Shown here in pieces: positions 25,402 to 33,305 of a DNA stretch of 64,000 nucleotides. Each line of letters starts with the position of its first letter. Positions within the stretch are counted from its first letter, which is position 1. This DNA is from Starkeya sp. ORNL1 (lineage in GTDB: Bacteria > Pseudomonadota > Alphaproteobacteria > Rhizobiales > Xanthobacteraceae). Location: NCBI RefSeq assembly GCF_012971745.1, contig NZ_CP048834.1, forward strand, positions 3,286,001 through 3,350,000, read 5' to 3'. A program made the translations under genes and the position numbers. The notes below the pieces were generated by a model. The model was not told where the DNA came from. It made no database searches and worked only from the letters and a program-made list of their open reading frames with translations.

Positions 25402-26289
25402 TCAGCGTATCGGAACCGCACCGACCGAGACGTCGACATGCATGCCGAGCGGATCGTCCGAGCTGCCGACAAAGCCGCCGGAGATCGGAATCGCCTGCGA
25501 CGCCTCGCGGGTGACCCCGACGCGGACCAGATTGGCGCCGGCGACAAGGCCATTGGTCGGGTCGTATTCGATCCAGCCGGCGCCCGGCACATACACGCCG
25601 CACCAGGCGTGGGTGCTGCCGCCGCCCCGCGTGGTGCCCGAGGTGTCGTCATAGAGGTAGCCGGTGACGAAGCGGGTGGCGAGGCCGTAGCTGCGCAGCG
25701 CCTCCATCATCAGCACCGCGAAGTCGCGGCAGGTCCCGGTGCCGAGCTCGATGGTCTGCGCCGCGGTCTGCGTCCCCTCCTCATGGCGCGCGCCATAGCC
25801 GAACTCCTGCTTGATGGCGTGCGTCATCGCCTCCAGCACCTTCAGCGTGTTGTTGCTGCCGGCGTCGGCGACGATGCGGCGTGCCCAGGCATCGACCTTC
25901 CGGTCCGGGTCCGGCATTTGCCGCTCAGTGAGACGCCCGAGATCGGGAATCTCGTTCTGCGCATAGGAGAAGGGAAACGTCTCGGCGGTCGGCTCGACGG
26001 TGTAGTGCGGCAGCGGCGGACCATCGGGATGATGCGTCATATCCAGCGTCGAGACGATGCTGAGGCGCTCGGTCTTCAGCGTTTCCGGCCATTCGACGAA
26101 GCAGACGGAGTTGTCGAACATGTCGTGCTTCCAATGCACGGCTGCCGGTTCCGGCTCGATCTTGAGGTCGGCGCTGTGCAATCTCAGGTCGTGACTGTCG
26201 TCCGGCCGGACCATCAGGCGATGGCGCGTCAGGCCCACCGGATTGCGGTAGGTATATTCGGTCGTGTGTACGATCTTGATCCGCGCCAT
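25402..26289 (-). CDS. Transglutaminase-like family protein
   Basis: 295-residue protein with a beta-rich bacterial transglutaminase N-terminal domain (RIKIVHTTEYTYRNPVGLTR) and a catalytic transglutaminase domain. The triad is visible: cysteine in GTGTCRDFAVLMMEALRSYG, histidine in GGSTHAWCGVYVPG and aspartate in WIEYDPTNGLVAG. Such proteins are usually cytoplasmic peptidases or amidases of unknown substrate. It lies 32 bp upstream of glsA on the same strand, so the two may form an operon. Divergent from the SLC13 permease, 48 bp apart. Confidence 0.92.
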   Translation of the reverse strand: MARIKIVHTTEYTYRNPVGLTRHRLMVRPDDSHDLRLHSADLKIEPEPAAVHWKHDMFDNSVCFVEWPETLKTERLSIVSTLDMTHHPDGPPLPHYTVEPTAETFPFSYAQNEIPDLGRLTERQMPDPDRKVDAWARRIVADAGSNNTLKVLEAMTHAIKQEFGYGARHEEGTQTAAQTIELGTGTCRDFAVLMMEALRSYGLATRFVTGYLYDDTSGTTRGGGSTHAWCGVYVPGAGWIEYDPTNGLVAGANLVRVGVTREASQAIPISGGFVGSSDDPLGMHVDVSVGAVPIR

Positions 26290-26337
26290 CTGCTTCCGTC
26301 CCGGCTGCCTGGCCTTGTCACCACCAGAGTGAAACCC

Positions 26338-28170
26338 ATGAATCTCGAACTCGCCCTCGTCCTGCTCATGCTCGCGGCCGCGGTGGTCATGTTCGTGATC
26401 AACCGGCCGCGCATGGATGCCGTGGCGCTGCTCGTGCTGGTGGCGATGCCGTTCACCGGAATCATTACCATGAACGAGGCCCTGGCGGGCTTCAGCGATT
26501 CCTCGATCATCCTCATCGCCGCCTTGTTCGTGATCGGTGAAGGACTGGTGCGCACCGGAGTGGCGCGCCGGCTCGGCGACTGGCTCGACGCCACTGCCGG
26601 CACCAGCGAGAACCGACTGCTGGTCCTGCTGATGGCATCGGTCGGCGGGCTCGGCTCGCTGATGAGCTCGACCGCGGTGGTCGCCATCTTCATCCCCGTG
26701 GTGCTGCGCATCTCGCAGAATCGCGGCATGTCGCCGGGCCGGCTGATGATGCCGCTTAGTTTTGCCGCCCTCATCAGCGGCATGCTCACACTGGTCGCCA
26801 CCGCACCGAACCTGGTCGTGAACGCGGAGCTGATGCGCCAGGGCGCGGAAGGGTTCAGCTTCTTCAGCTTCACGCCGTTCGGCCTGCCGCTGCTGGTCCT
26901 CGGCATCCTCTATATGCTGGTGGCGCGCCGGCTGCTGGCCGGCAGGCCGGCCGACATCGCCTCCAGCCGCCGCCCCACCTTGCGCGAATGGATCGAGCGC
27001 TACCGGCTGGCCGAGCGCGAACAGCGCGTCTTCGTCACCGAACGCTCCCCGCTGATCGGCAAGCGGCTCGACGAGATCCCGGCGCGCGCCTCGGGTGTGA
27101 ACCTGCTGGCGATCGAGCGCGGCACCGGCCTGTCCGCGAAGATGCTCCGCCCCACCGCGCAGACCCAGATCATGGCCGGCGACATATTGCTGGTCGACGC
27201 CAATGCGCCCGCGCACGATGTCGAGGCGCTGCGCCAGGCCTATGCGCTGGAATCGCGTCCGTTCGGTGAGGGCAAGGATTATTTCACCGATCGCTCGCAG
27301 GAGATCGGCATGGCCGAGATCATCCTGCCGGCAGAATCGCGGCTGATCGGCCAGACCGTGCTCGAAGCGCGGATGCGCTCCGAATACGGGCTCACCGTGA
27401 TCGGCCTGCGCCATGGCGACAAGGTGGTGACGGAAGGCCTGCTGACCGAGCGGCTCAAGCTCGGCGACACGCTGCTGCTGGTCGGCTTCTGGTCGGACAT
27501 CCGCGATCTTCAGGACGACACCCATGACATGGTGGTGCTGAACATGCCGGCCGAGCTCGAAGAGGTGCTCCCGGCCGCCAGCCGCGCGCCCTATGCGCTC
27601 GGCGTGCTCGGCCTGGTGGTGGTACTGATGGTGAGCGGCGTGGTGCCGAACGTGCAGGCTGCGCTGATCGGCTGCCTGCTGATGGGGCTGCTCGGCTGCG
27701 TCGACTTCAACAGCGCCTATGGCTCGATCAGCTGGAAGACGCTGATCCTGATCGTCGGCATGCTGCCCTTCTCGCTCGCCCTGCAGCGCACCGGCGGCGT
27801 CGATCTGGCGGCGGACGCGGTGCTGCACCTGGTCGGCGGCGCCTCGCCGCGCCTGGTGCTGGCGACGCTGTTCATCATTACCGCCCTGCTCGGCCTGTTC
27901 ATCTCCAACACCGCCACGGCGGTGCTGATGGCGCCGGTGGCGCTGGCCATCGCCAAGGATCTCGGCGCCTCGCCCTATCCGTTCGCAATGATCATCGCGC
28001 TCGCCGCCTCCACCGCCTTCATGACGCCGATCTCCTCGCCGGTGAACACGCTGGTGGTCGGCCCCGGCCAGTACCGCTTCGGCGACTTCGTGAAGGTCGG
28101 TGTACCGTTCGCCATTGTCGTGGCGATCGTCAGCGTGCTGCTGGTTCCGGTGTTCCTGCCGCTCGGCTAG
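26338..28170 (+). CDS. SLC13-type permease with two TrkA-C domains
   Basis: 610-residue carrier of the anion:Na+ symporter superfamily. Two membrane halves (residues 1-190 and about 410-610) flank a cytoplasmic region with two TrkA-C (RCK-C) domains (EIPARASGVNLLAIERGTGL and ARMRSEYGLTVIGLRHGDKV). Membrane motifs include SSTAVVAIFIPVVLRISQNR and GLFISNTATAVLMAPVALAI, the SNT-type ion sites of this family. Substrates in the family include sulfate, dicarboxylates and citrate; the actual one is unknown. The frame is open for over 300 codons upstream, but only as antisense of the transglutaminase gene. Confidence 0.92.
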   Translation: MNLELALVLLMLAAAVVMFVINRPRMDAVALLVLVAMPFTGIITMNEALAGFSDSSIILIAALFVIGEGLVRTGVARRLGDWLDATAGTSENRLLVLLMASVGGLGSLMSSTAVVAIFIPVVLRISQNRGMSPGRLMMPLSFAALISGMLTLVATAPNLVVNAELMRQGAEGFSFFSFTPFGLPLLVLGILYMLVARRLLAGRPADIASSRRPTLREWIERYRLAEREQRVFVTERSPLIGKRLDEIPARASGVNLLAIERGTGLSAKMLRPTAQTQIMAGDILLVDANAPAHDVEALRQAYALESRPFGEGKDYFTDRSQEIGMAEIILPAESRLIGQTVLEARMRSEYGLTVIGLRHGDKVVTEGLLTERLKLGDTLLLVGFWSDIRDLQDDTHDMVVLNMPAELEEVLPAASRAPYALGVLGLVVVLMVSGVVPNVQAALIGCLLMGLLGCVDFNSAYGSISWKTLILIVGMLPFSLALQRTGGVDLAADAVLHLVGGASPRLVLATLFIITALLGLFISNTATAVLMAPVALAIAKDLGASPYPFAMIIALAASTAFMTPISSPVNTLVVGPGQYRFGDFVKVGVPFAIVVAIVSVLLVPVFLPLG

Positions 28171-28298
28171 GTCCAATCAGCCGGTGCGCGAGCAAACTGG
28201 CGCTGCCCATGGAATTGTATGTGCGCCTGTGATTTCGGACGGCCTCGCCGCAGTCCCCGTCCCGCTCCGCGGGCTTTTCCGCCGGGCGGATCAAGATC

Positions 28299-28314
28299 TG
28301 TCATGTTCATGACA
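28299..28314. promoter_or_regulatory. Inverted repeat upstream of the effector island
   Basis: TGTCATG and CATGACA form perfect 7-base arms around TT. It lies 90 bp before the 64-residue gene, in the 233-bp gap after the permease, and may be an operator of the 28.4-30.6 kb operon. Confidence 0.5.
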
Positions 28315-28403
28315 ACGCGTCCGAGCGTCGTCGACGAAGACTAGCTGGCTCAATGAAGGTCGGTGAAGCGCGAAGCGAAGCCAAGAACTCAAGGAGGCAT
28401 CGC

Positions 28404-28598
28404 ATGATCGACAATCTGACCGAACGCCAGCGGCAGTTGCTGGCCGAGCATGAGCGGCGCAAGGCAACGGCAGGGCCCGGCAAGCCGTTCAGCAGGACGT
28501 TCCTGAACCGGATGACGTCGAGCATCGCCGATCCGTTCGCAGCTCCCGAAGCGCCGGTCGTGACGGACGACGTGCAGCCGATCATCTTCCGACCCTAG
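28404..28598 (+). CDS. Small 64-residue protein of unknown function
   Basis: Not recognised. It begins MIDNLTERQRQLLAEHERRK and ends DDVQPIIFRP. The N-terminal third is a charged, probably helical segment; the rest is polar and proline-rich. A strong AAGGAGG site sits at 28391-28396, eight bases before the ATG, which argues that it is translated. It precedes the chaperone-effector-chaperone genes by 160 bp and could be co-transcribed with them. No membrane segment or signal peptide. It could be a small effector or a regulator, but nothing in the sequence decides. Confidence 0.55.
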   Translation: MIDNLTERQRQLLAEHERRKATAGPGKPFSRTFLNRMTSSIADPFAAPEAPVVTDDVQPIIFRP

Positions 28599-28607
28599 AG
28601 CCCTTTC

Positions 28608-28698
28608 CGTTCGGATGGAAACATTCGAACGACAAGAAAGTGCTCTAGATTCAATAAGCTGGAGCAATTCCTCTTCGATCAGATGATTCCATCTGATC
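28608..28698. repeat. Intergenic palindromic repeats
   Basis: The 160-bp gap between the 64-residue gene and the first chaperone holds two inverted repeats: CGTTCG (28608-28613) with CGAACG (28626-28631), and perfect 9-base arms GATCAGATG (28677-28685) and CATCTGATC (28690-28698). The motif AGAGC/GCTCT is repeated around them. They resemble common rhizobial dispersed repeats. CGTTCGGAT recurs in the hairpin at 30621-30654. Confidence 0.7.
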
Positions 28699-28758
28699 GG
28701 GAAATGCTCTAGCTTCCCTTGCCTGCATCGACCCAGCAGTCGTTCCCGGGAGGCGGGC

Positions 28759-29166
28759 GTGCCGCACCATATCTTCATCGAAGTCTTCCAGGACCTGTTC
28801 GGCGTGCAGTTCACCGTGCAGGACACTGTGTTCATCGGCACGATCGAGGACCTCGACGTCCGGGTCGAGATCGACCCGGACGGCGCAAGCATGACGCTTT
28901 CGTCCCGCGTGCGCGACGCGCATGACGGCCTGCCGCGCGCCCGGCTGATGGACCTGCTGGAGCTGAATCTGCCAAACGACATGACCGGCCCGTTCTTCCT
29001 CGCCGAGGGGCATGGCCCGGGCCGGCTCGAACTGACGGGGACGCTTCCCCTGGAGAGCCTCGCCAGCTCGGACCTCGAGCAACTGGTGCTCGACCACTGC
29101 GCCGCGGCGCTGACGATCGGCGAGCGGCTCGATGCCCACTTCCAGGAAGCCATGGAGACGCACTGA
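28759..29166 (+). CDS. CesT-like type III secretion chaperone
   Basis: 135-residue acidic protein whose layout follows CesT/Tir-type chaperones: an N-terminal helix (FIEVFQDLFGVQFT), beta strands (GTIEDLDVRVEIDPDGASMT), a central helix ending MDLLELNLPNDMTGPFFLAE, a strand LELTGTLPLESLASSDLEQL and a C-terminal helix. Small, acidic and dimer-forming chaperones of this type sit directly beside the effector they hold. It starts with GTG behind a GGGAGG site, and the next gene begins one base after its stop. The family assignment is by pattern, without a search. Confidence 0.7.
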   Translation: MPHHIFIEVFQDLFGVQFTVQDTVFIGTIEDLDVRVEIDPDGASMTLSSRVRDAHDGLPRARLMDLLELNLPNDMTGPFFLAEGHGPGRLELTGTLPLESLASSDLEQLVLDHCAAALTIGERLDAHFQEAMETH

Positions 29167-29167
29167 C

Positions 29168-30220
29168 ATGGGTGGGACATCGAATGTCGGGCTGACGGCA
29201 GGCACCCCGCCGATCGGCTCGCAGACGCCGAAGCCGACGGACCAGCAGGCCCCCGTGAACGGGCGTCCGGTGGGCGGCAAGACGCCGAAATTCTTCAAGC
29301 AGGTCGCCAAGGGCCTGACCAGCGCCTTCAAGTCGATCGGCAAGAACCTCTCGAAGCTCGGCCCGAAGCAGGACACCGCGGTGTCCAAGGGGTACAGCAA
29401 GGCCGCCGGCAAGGCGATCGATCGCTACATTGCCGCGAGGGCCGCAAATCAGTCCAATCCGACCCAGGCGACCAAGGACGCCCTGCAGACTGCAAGACAG
29501 GAGATGCGCAAGGCCCTGCTGAAGGAGCTGAACAATTCTCCCTTGATGCAGGCGTCGCAGAACGAGCCCAAGCAGAACATCCTGCACAATAGCGAGGTGG
29601 CCTACGCCACCGACGTCAGCGACTGCGTGCTGGAGGCCTTCAACAGCCTGATGACCACGCCCGGTGTCATCGCGGAGGCACGGCAGAAAGGCATATCGAT
29701 CGACCAGCTTGTCGCGCTGCATCTGTACACCACGCAGGCCTATGGCGGCATCAACTCCGAGCTCAGGACCGGCCAGCCCTGCGGCTTCGTGACGGAGCTT
29801 TGCAACACGATGCGCGACGCCTGGGACAAGCTCGACAAGCCGGTCTACGTGACCAACCGGCTGGTAAACCTGCCGTCCTCGATCGATGCGATGTATCAGA
29901 AGGGCAAGACGGTGACGGATCCGGGCATCGGCTCGGCGGCGCATAATGTCGGCAACGTCTTCGGCGGTGACCAGCAGTCGCATGTCATCACGGTCATCCC
30001 GTCAGACAATACGCTGGCGCGCGACGTCAGCTGGCTGTCAGCCACCAAGGGCGAGGACGAATCGCTGTTCCCGCCGGGCAGCCAGTTCGAAGTCCTGCTG
30101 CGCGACAATGCAAACAAGCCGACGCAAGTCGGAGGCACGAAGGAAAATCCGGTCTTCGACTTCCGGGTGAACCTGCTGGTGAAAGAGGTCAACACGGAGA
30201 CCAATCCGTGGACAAGCTGA
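29168..30220 (+). CDS. ADP-ribosyltransferase-like effector candidate
   Basis: 350 residues. Residues 1-120 are polar, glycine/proline- and lysine-rich with a helical stretch, a likely secretion and chaperone-binding region. Residues about 170-315 resemble the ADP-ribosyltransferase exoenzyme fold: LVALHLYTTQAYGGINSELR, then KPVYVTNRLV (arginine 231), TDPGIGSAAHN where STS would be, and DVSWLSATKGEDESLFPPGS with an E-x-E pair (E296, E298) followed by FEVLL. The STS motif is degraded to GSA. No Sec signal is seen. It sits between two CesT-like chaperone genes (one base after the first, 13-base overlap with the second), which suggests export through a type III-like system encoded elsewhere. Confidence 0.68.
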   Translation: MGGTSNVGLTAGTPPIGSQTPKPTDQQAPVNGRPVGGKTPKFFKQVAKGLTSAFKSIGKNLSKLGPKQDTAVSKGYSKAAGKAIDRYIAARAANQSNPTQATKDALQTARQEMRKALLKELNNSPLMQASQNEPKQNILHNSEVAYATDVSDCVLEAFNSLMTTPGVIAEARQKGISIDQLVALHLYTTQAYGGINSELRTGQPCGFVTELCNTMRDAWDKLDKPVYVTNRLVNLPSSIDAMYQKGKTVTDPGIGSAAHNVGNVFGGDQQSHVITVIPSDNTLARDVSWLSATKGEDESLFPPGSQFEVLLRDNANKPTQVGGTKENPVFDFRVNLLVKEVNTETNPWTS

Positions 30221-30612
30221 CGCTCCATGCCGAGGCCCTCATTGCCTCGCTTGCGCATGACCATGGCGTCGGCCGGCTCGAACCCGACGCCGACGGCCTG
30301 ATCGTGATCGATTTCGACGGCGAATCCGTCGCCCTCGGCTTCTCGGCAAGCTGGAACGCGGCGTTCCTTATCGCCGTCCTGGCGCTTGACGCGGAAAGGG
30401 CGCTTGGTGATGCGTTCCGGCCGTTCCGCCTCGGCAGCCGGCTGGCCCGTCGCAACACCCGCCTCGGCAAGGACGGCGAGAGTGGCGCTCTGGTCCTCAT
30501 CCGCGAGATGCCCCTGCAGGGCCTCTCCTATCCGGGTTTCACCGCCGCGCTCACCCTCTATCTGGACGACCTCGATTCTGTCCGACACGAGTTGGGCATC
30601 GGCGCGCCGTAG
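30208..30612 (+). CDS. Second CesT-like secretion chaperone
   Basis: 134-residue acidic protein with a similar alpha-beta layout to the first chaperone: N-terminal helix LTLHAEALIASLAHDHGVGR, strands GLIVIDFDGESVALGFSASW, then SGALVLIREMPLQGLSYPGF and a C-terminal helix ALTLYLDDLDSVRHEL. The GTG start lies inside the last codons of the effector gene, so the two are coupled. Two chaperones beside one effector could form a heterodimer. It is followed by a strong hairpin terminator. The assignment is weaker than for the first chaperone. Confidence 0.6.
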   Translation: MDKLTLHAEALIASLAHDHGVGRLEPDADGLIVIDFDGESVALGFSASWNAAFLIAVLALDAERALGDAFRPFRLGSRLARRNTRLGKDGESGALVLIREMPLQGLSYPGFTAALTLYLDDLDSVRHELGIGAP

Positions 30613-30620
30613 CGTGCGTT

Positions 30621-30654
30621 CCGGTCGTTCGGATCGCACCATCCGAACGACCGG
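30621..30654. terminator. Hairpin between convergent genes
   Basis: CCGGTCGTTCGGAT and ATCCGAACGACCGG are perfect 14-base arms around a six-base loop (CGCACC). It occupies the 50-bp space between the second chaperone gene and the convergent haem protein gene, and probably works as a bidirectional terminator. There is no T-run. Confidence 0.75.
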
Positions 30655-30662
30655 CCCAAGCC

Positions 30663-32279
30663 CTAGAAACTTGCCCAGCTCCGCACCCAGTCTCCCCGGG
30701 TCATGCCCAGCGTCTTGCGGGTCACGCCGGGCGCCAGGGCGCCCGGCACGTTGCGCGCCACCAGTTGGAAGACCGAGGGCGTGGCCTCGATCTGCTCCAT
30801 GCCCCATTCGGTGAAGGTGGTTGTGTTGAAGACCGACGCGCAGAGCAAGGGGTTGGTCAGCGCCTGGGAGAACGCGTCCAGCGCCACCATGGCCCCCATA
30901 AGGCCCGGCATGGGGGTGTTGGGATTCACGTCCTCGGCGAACAGCGCGGTGTAGAATTCGAGCGCGTCAGGCGTGCCATAGACGGCCTTCAGTTCCTGCT
31001 GCCGTTTGGGATCGCCCGTGATCTGGTCGAACGAGGTGACCGGGTTCATGCTCATGGCTTCCCGGTAGGCATTGTACCGCGCCACCTTCATGTTGCGCCC
31101 CTGGTTCAGGGCGGCCTCTTCCACGCGCTCCAGGAATGCCGCGGTGTTGTGGAGGCCGATGGCCGTGGCGTTCTGCGCGCTGGTGAACTGGAACCCCTTC
31201 GCCAGCCCGACCGATGTCAGGAACCGGTTGTCGAGCACCATTTGAGATGCGTCGATCTCGGCGCCGTCCCACGCAATGCGGTCCGGAATGAGGGAGTGCC
31301 AGCGATAGAGCAGGGCGAACTCCACGGTCATCCAGTTCGGACGGTTCCACCCGGCGGTCCAGGCTACTGCCGGTGTTGCAGCCAGCTTGAAGCAGGCCGA
31401 CGAGATATGGTTGATGTATTCCTCGATGACGATCTTGATGTACATCGCGACCAGGATGTTCCGCGCCGTCTGGAACAGCCGCTCGTCATCCCACCCCGGA
31501 TTGCGTTTCTCCAGCTCGGCGGCAAGCCGATTATGCTCGCGCAGCAGCAGGGTGTTGAACATGCTCACCAGCGGCGTGGCATTGGCCCTGTCGCCGCCGA
31601 CCGCGAAGAGCTGACGCTCGAACCCGGCGCCCGGAAACTTGTCGAGGCCCAGAGGCGGATCGAGAACGCTTTGACCCGCCGCGTCGAGGAATTCCGCGCG
31701 GATGGTTCTTCCGTCGGCCTCGAACAGAAACGGCGGGTATTCCTCGTCGCCGATCATTTGGGACTTCATCCGTCCACGCAGACCGCTGCGCAGCACGGCG
31801 GTCTGGGCCGGCGTGCGGCCATAGAGCGTGGAGAGGTCGATCTCGTGGTTCGACGTGGTCCGCCTCCGGTCGACCATATTGGTCCGCAGGAAGCCGTCGG
31901 TCAGGTACTGGGCGAAAACCGGAAACAGTAATGTGGATTTCGGGCATTCCCGCACCGACGTCCCGTCACGCCTGAACAGGTCAAGCACGCTCGGCAGCGG
32001 CGGCAGCGGCGCGGCAGATCCGTCCTCCGGAGGCAGGTGCCTGGCGAAATAGGTCCGGTCAGTCAGCGACGACCACGAGGTGTAGGGCGTGAGCGTGCTG
32101 AACGCATGCGGCCGCGCGCGCGAGGCGTTGACCGCGGTGTTGATCATGAAGGCGTTCAAGATGCGCGCCAGGAACGGCACGCTTTGAACAAATCGCCAAA
32201 CCGGCTCGAAATTATGCAGTAGATAACTGCGCAGCCGAGGCCAAAGTCTGTCGCTGCTCTTGTTTCGCTGGTAGTTCAT
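30663..32279 (-). CDS. Cyclooxygenase/fatty-acid dioxygenase-like haem protein
   Basis: 538-residue member of the animal haem peroxidase superfamily, close to prostaglandin synthases and linoleate dioxygenases. Matching stretches are YTSWSSLTDRTYFARHLPP, LLREHNRLAAELEKRNPGWD then DERLFQTARNILVA and IKIVIEEYINHIS, and VTSFDQITGDPKRQQELKAV. The catalytic tyrosine and proximal haem histidine are present in ALLYRWHSLIPD (about Y325 and H328). The distal side reads FAQYLTDGF: the glutamine is kept but the distal histidine is aspartate (D128). No signal peptide. The start is placed at MNYQRN behind a GGGGGG stretch; an upstream start would add 16 residues. It would oxygenate unsaturated fatty acids; the product is unknown. 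Confidence 0.87.
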   Translation of the reverse strand: MNYQRNKSSDRLWPRLRSYLLHNFEPVWRFVQSVPFLARILNAFMINTAVNASRARPHAFSTLTPYTSWSSLTDRTYFARHLPPEDGSAAPLPPLPSVLDLFRRDGTSVRECPKSTLLFPVFAQYLTDGFLRTNMVDRRRTTSNHEIDLSTLYGRTPAQTAVLRSGLRGRMKSQMIGDEEYPPFLFEADGRTIRAEFLDAAGQSVLDPPLGLDKFPGAGFERQLFAVGGDRANATPLVSMFNTLLLREHNRLAAELEKRNPGWDDERLFQTARNILVAMYIKIVIEEYINHISSACFKLAATPAVAWTAGWNRPNWMTVEFALLYRWHSLIPDRIAWDGAEIDASQMVLDNRFLTSVGLAKGFQFTSAQNATAIGLHNTAAFLERVEEAALNQGRNMKVARYNAYREAMSMNPVTSFDQITGDPKRQQELKAVYGTPDALEFYTALFAEDVNPNTPMPGLMGAMVALDAFSQALTNPLLCASVFNTTTFTEWGMEQIEATPSVFQLVARNVPGALAPGVTRKTLGMTRGDWVRSWASF

Positions 32280-32596
32280 GCTGCCCCCCGGCTGCTGTAC
32301 CTTCACTGCCGGCTGATCGGCCGGCAACGCCGTCGTATTCCTCGAGAAAGCCCGTGGCTACCCCGCCTCAAGAGGTTGCGATCACGCAACCATGGATGTC
32401 CGTTAAAAAACGCTGCCGGATTGCGCGCCCCAGCAATTCCACGAGCGCAGGGCCTCGTCCGAAATTCAGGCTGGGCCTACTGCGCCACCGGCCGCGGCTG
32501 CGTCATGGTACCACTTCCCTGTGCGTTCATATTGCTTACGTATGCAATGGGTGTAAATCTGACCGGGAAGCTTCCAATAAGCGTGAGGAATGTGCA
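32280..32596. other. Intergenic region, haem protein / peroxiredoxin
   Basis: 317 bp between the divergent haem dioxygenase-like and peroxiredoxin genes. It should hold both promoters. The only clear structure is the 18-bp dyad at 32531-32548. No coding frame here has a credible ribosome site. Confidence 0.6.
32531..32548. promoter_or_regulatory. Near-perfect dyad upstream of the peroxiredoxin gene
   Basis: ATTGCTTACGTATGCAAT is an 18-bp dyad with one mismatched pair (ATTGC / GCAAT around TACGTA). It ends 48 bp before the peroxiredoxin start, a position for an operator. The regulator is unknown. Confidence 0.55.
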
Positions 32597-33259
32597 ATGA
32601 CACTCGCGATCAACGACGTCGCGCCGGACTTCGAGGCGGCAACGACCGAAGGTAAGATCAATTTCCATAACTGGATCGGTGATTCCTGGGCGGTGCTGTT
32701 CTCGCACCCCAAAGATTTCACGCCGGTCTGCACCACCGAGCTTGGCTATATGGCCAAGATAAAGCCCGAGTTCGACAGACGTAACGTCAAGATCATCGGC
32801 CTCTCCGTCGATCCGCTCGACCGGCACTCCGGCTGGGCGAACGACATCAAGGAGACGCAGGGCTACGCGCCGAACTATCCGATGATCGCCGATATCGATT
32901 ACAACGTGTCGAAGCTCTACGGCATGCTGCCGGCGCCGGTGTCGGGCGATCCGCTCCAACGCACCCCGGCCGACAACCAGACAGTGCGGAACGTTTTCGT
33001 CGTCGGTCCCGACAAGAAGATCAAGCTGATCCTGATCTATCCGATGACCACTGGCCGCAACTTCGACGAAGTGCTGCGGGTGATCGATTCGCTCCAGCTC
33101 ACCGCCAGGCACAAGGTGTCAACGCCGGTGAACTGGAAGCAGGGCGAGGACGTGATCATTGCCGGCTCGGTGAGCGACGACGAAGCCAAGCAGAAGTATC
33201 CTGAAGGCTGGCACGCGCCGAAGCCCTATATCCGCATCGTGCCGCAGCCGAAGGGCTGA
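32597..33259 (+). CDS. 1-Cys peroxiredoxin, Prx6/AhpC-TSA family
   Basis: 220-residue peroxiredoxin reducing peroxides through a peroxidatic cysteine in PKDFTPVCTTELGYMAKI. The Prx6-type C-terminal dimer domain is present (VNWKQGEDVIIAGSVSDDEA, YPEGWHAPKPYIRIVPQP), and the length fits the family. A GAGGAA site precedes the ATG. It is followed after 46 bp by the MBL-rhodanese gene and probably forms an operon with it, linking peroxide and sulfane sulfur defence. Confidence 0.95.
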   Translation: MTLAINDVAPDFEAATTEGKINFHNWIGDSWAVLFSHPKDFTPVCTTELGYMAKIKPEFDRRNVKIIGLSVDPLDRHSGWANDIKETQGYAPNYPMIADIDYNVSKLYGMLPAPVSGDPLQRTPADNQTVRNVFVVGPDKKIKLILIYPMTTGRNFDEVLRVIDSLQLTARHKVSTPVNWKQGEDVIIAGSVSDDEAKQKYPEGWHAPKPYIRIVPQPKG

Positions 33260-33305
33260 ACAGCGCCGAGGCGGCGCGTGCACGCATTCGCGCACGGAGG
33301 TGCCG

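Noticed and set aside
26290..28176. N-terminal 629-codon extension of the transglutaminase gene
   Set aside because: It is antisense to the SLC13 permease and rich in Q, H, R and D. The clear family start MARIKIVHTTEYTYR is at 26289.
28608..28631. CGTTCG...CGAACG stem as a rho-independent terminator of the 64-residue gene
   Set aside because: The stem is only six bases with a twelve-base loop and no T-run; it fits a dispersed repeat better.
28832..29983. 383-codon minus-strand frame across the effector module
   Set aside because: Antisense to the chaperone and ART-like genes, which have ribosome sites and recognisable folds; this frame has neither.
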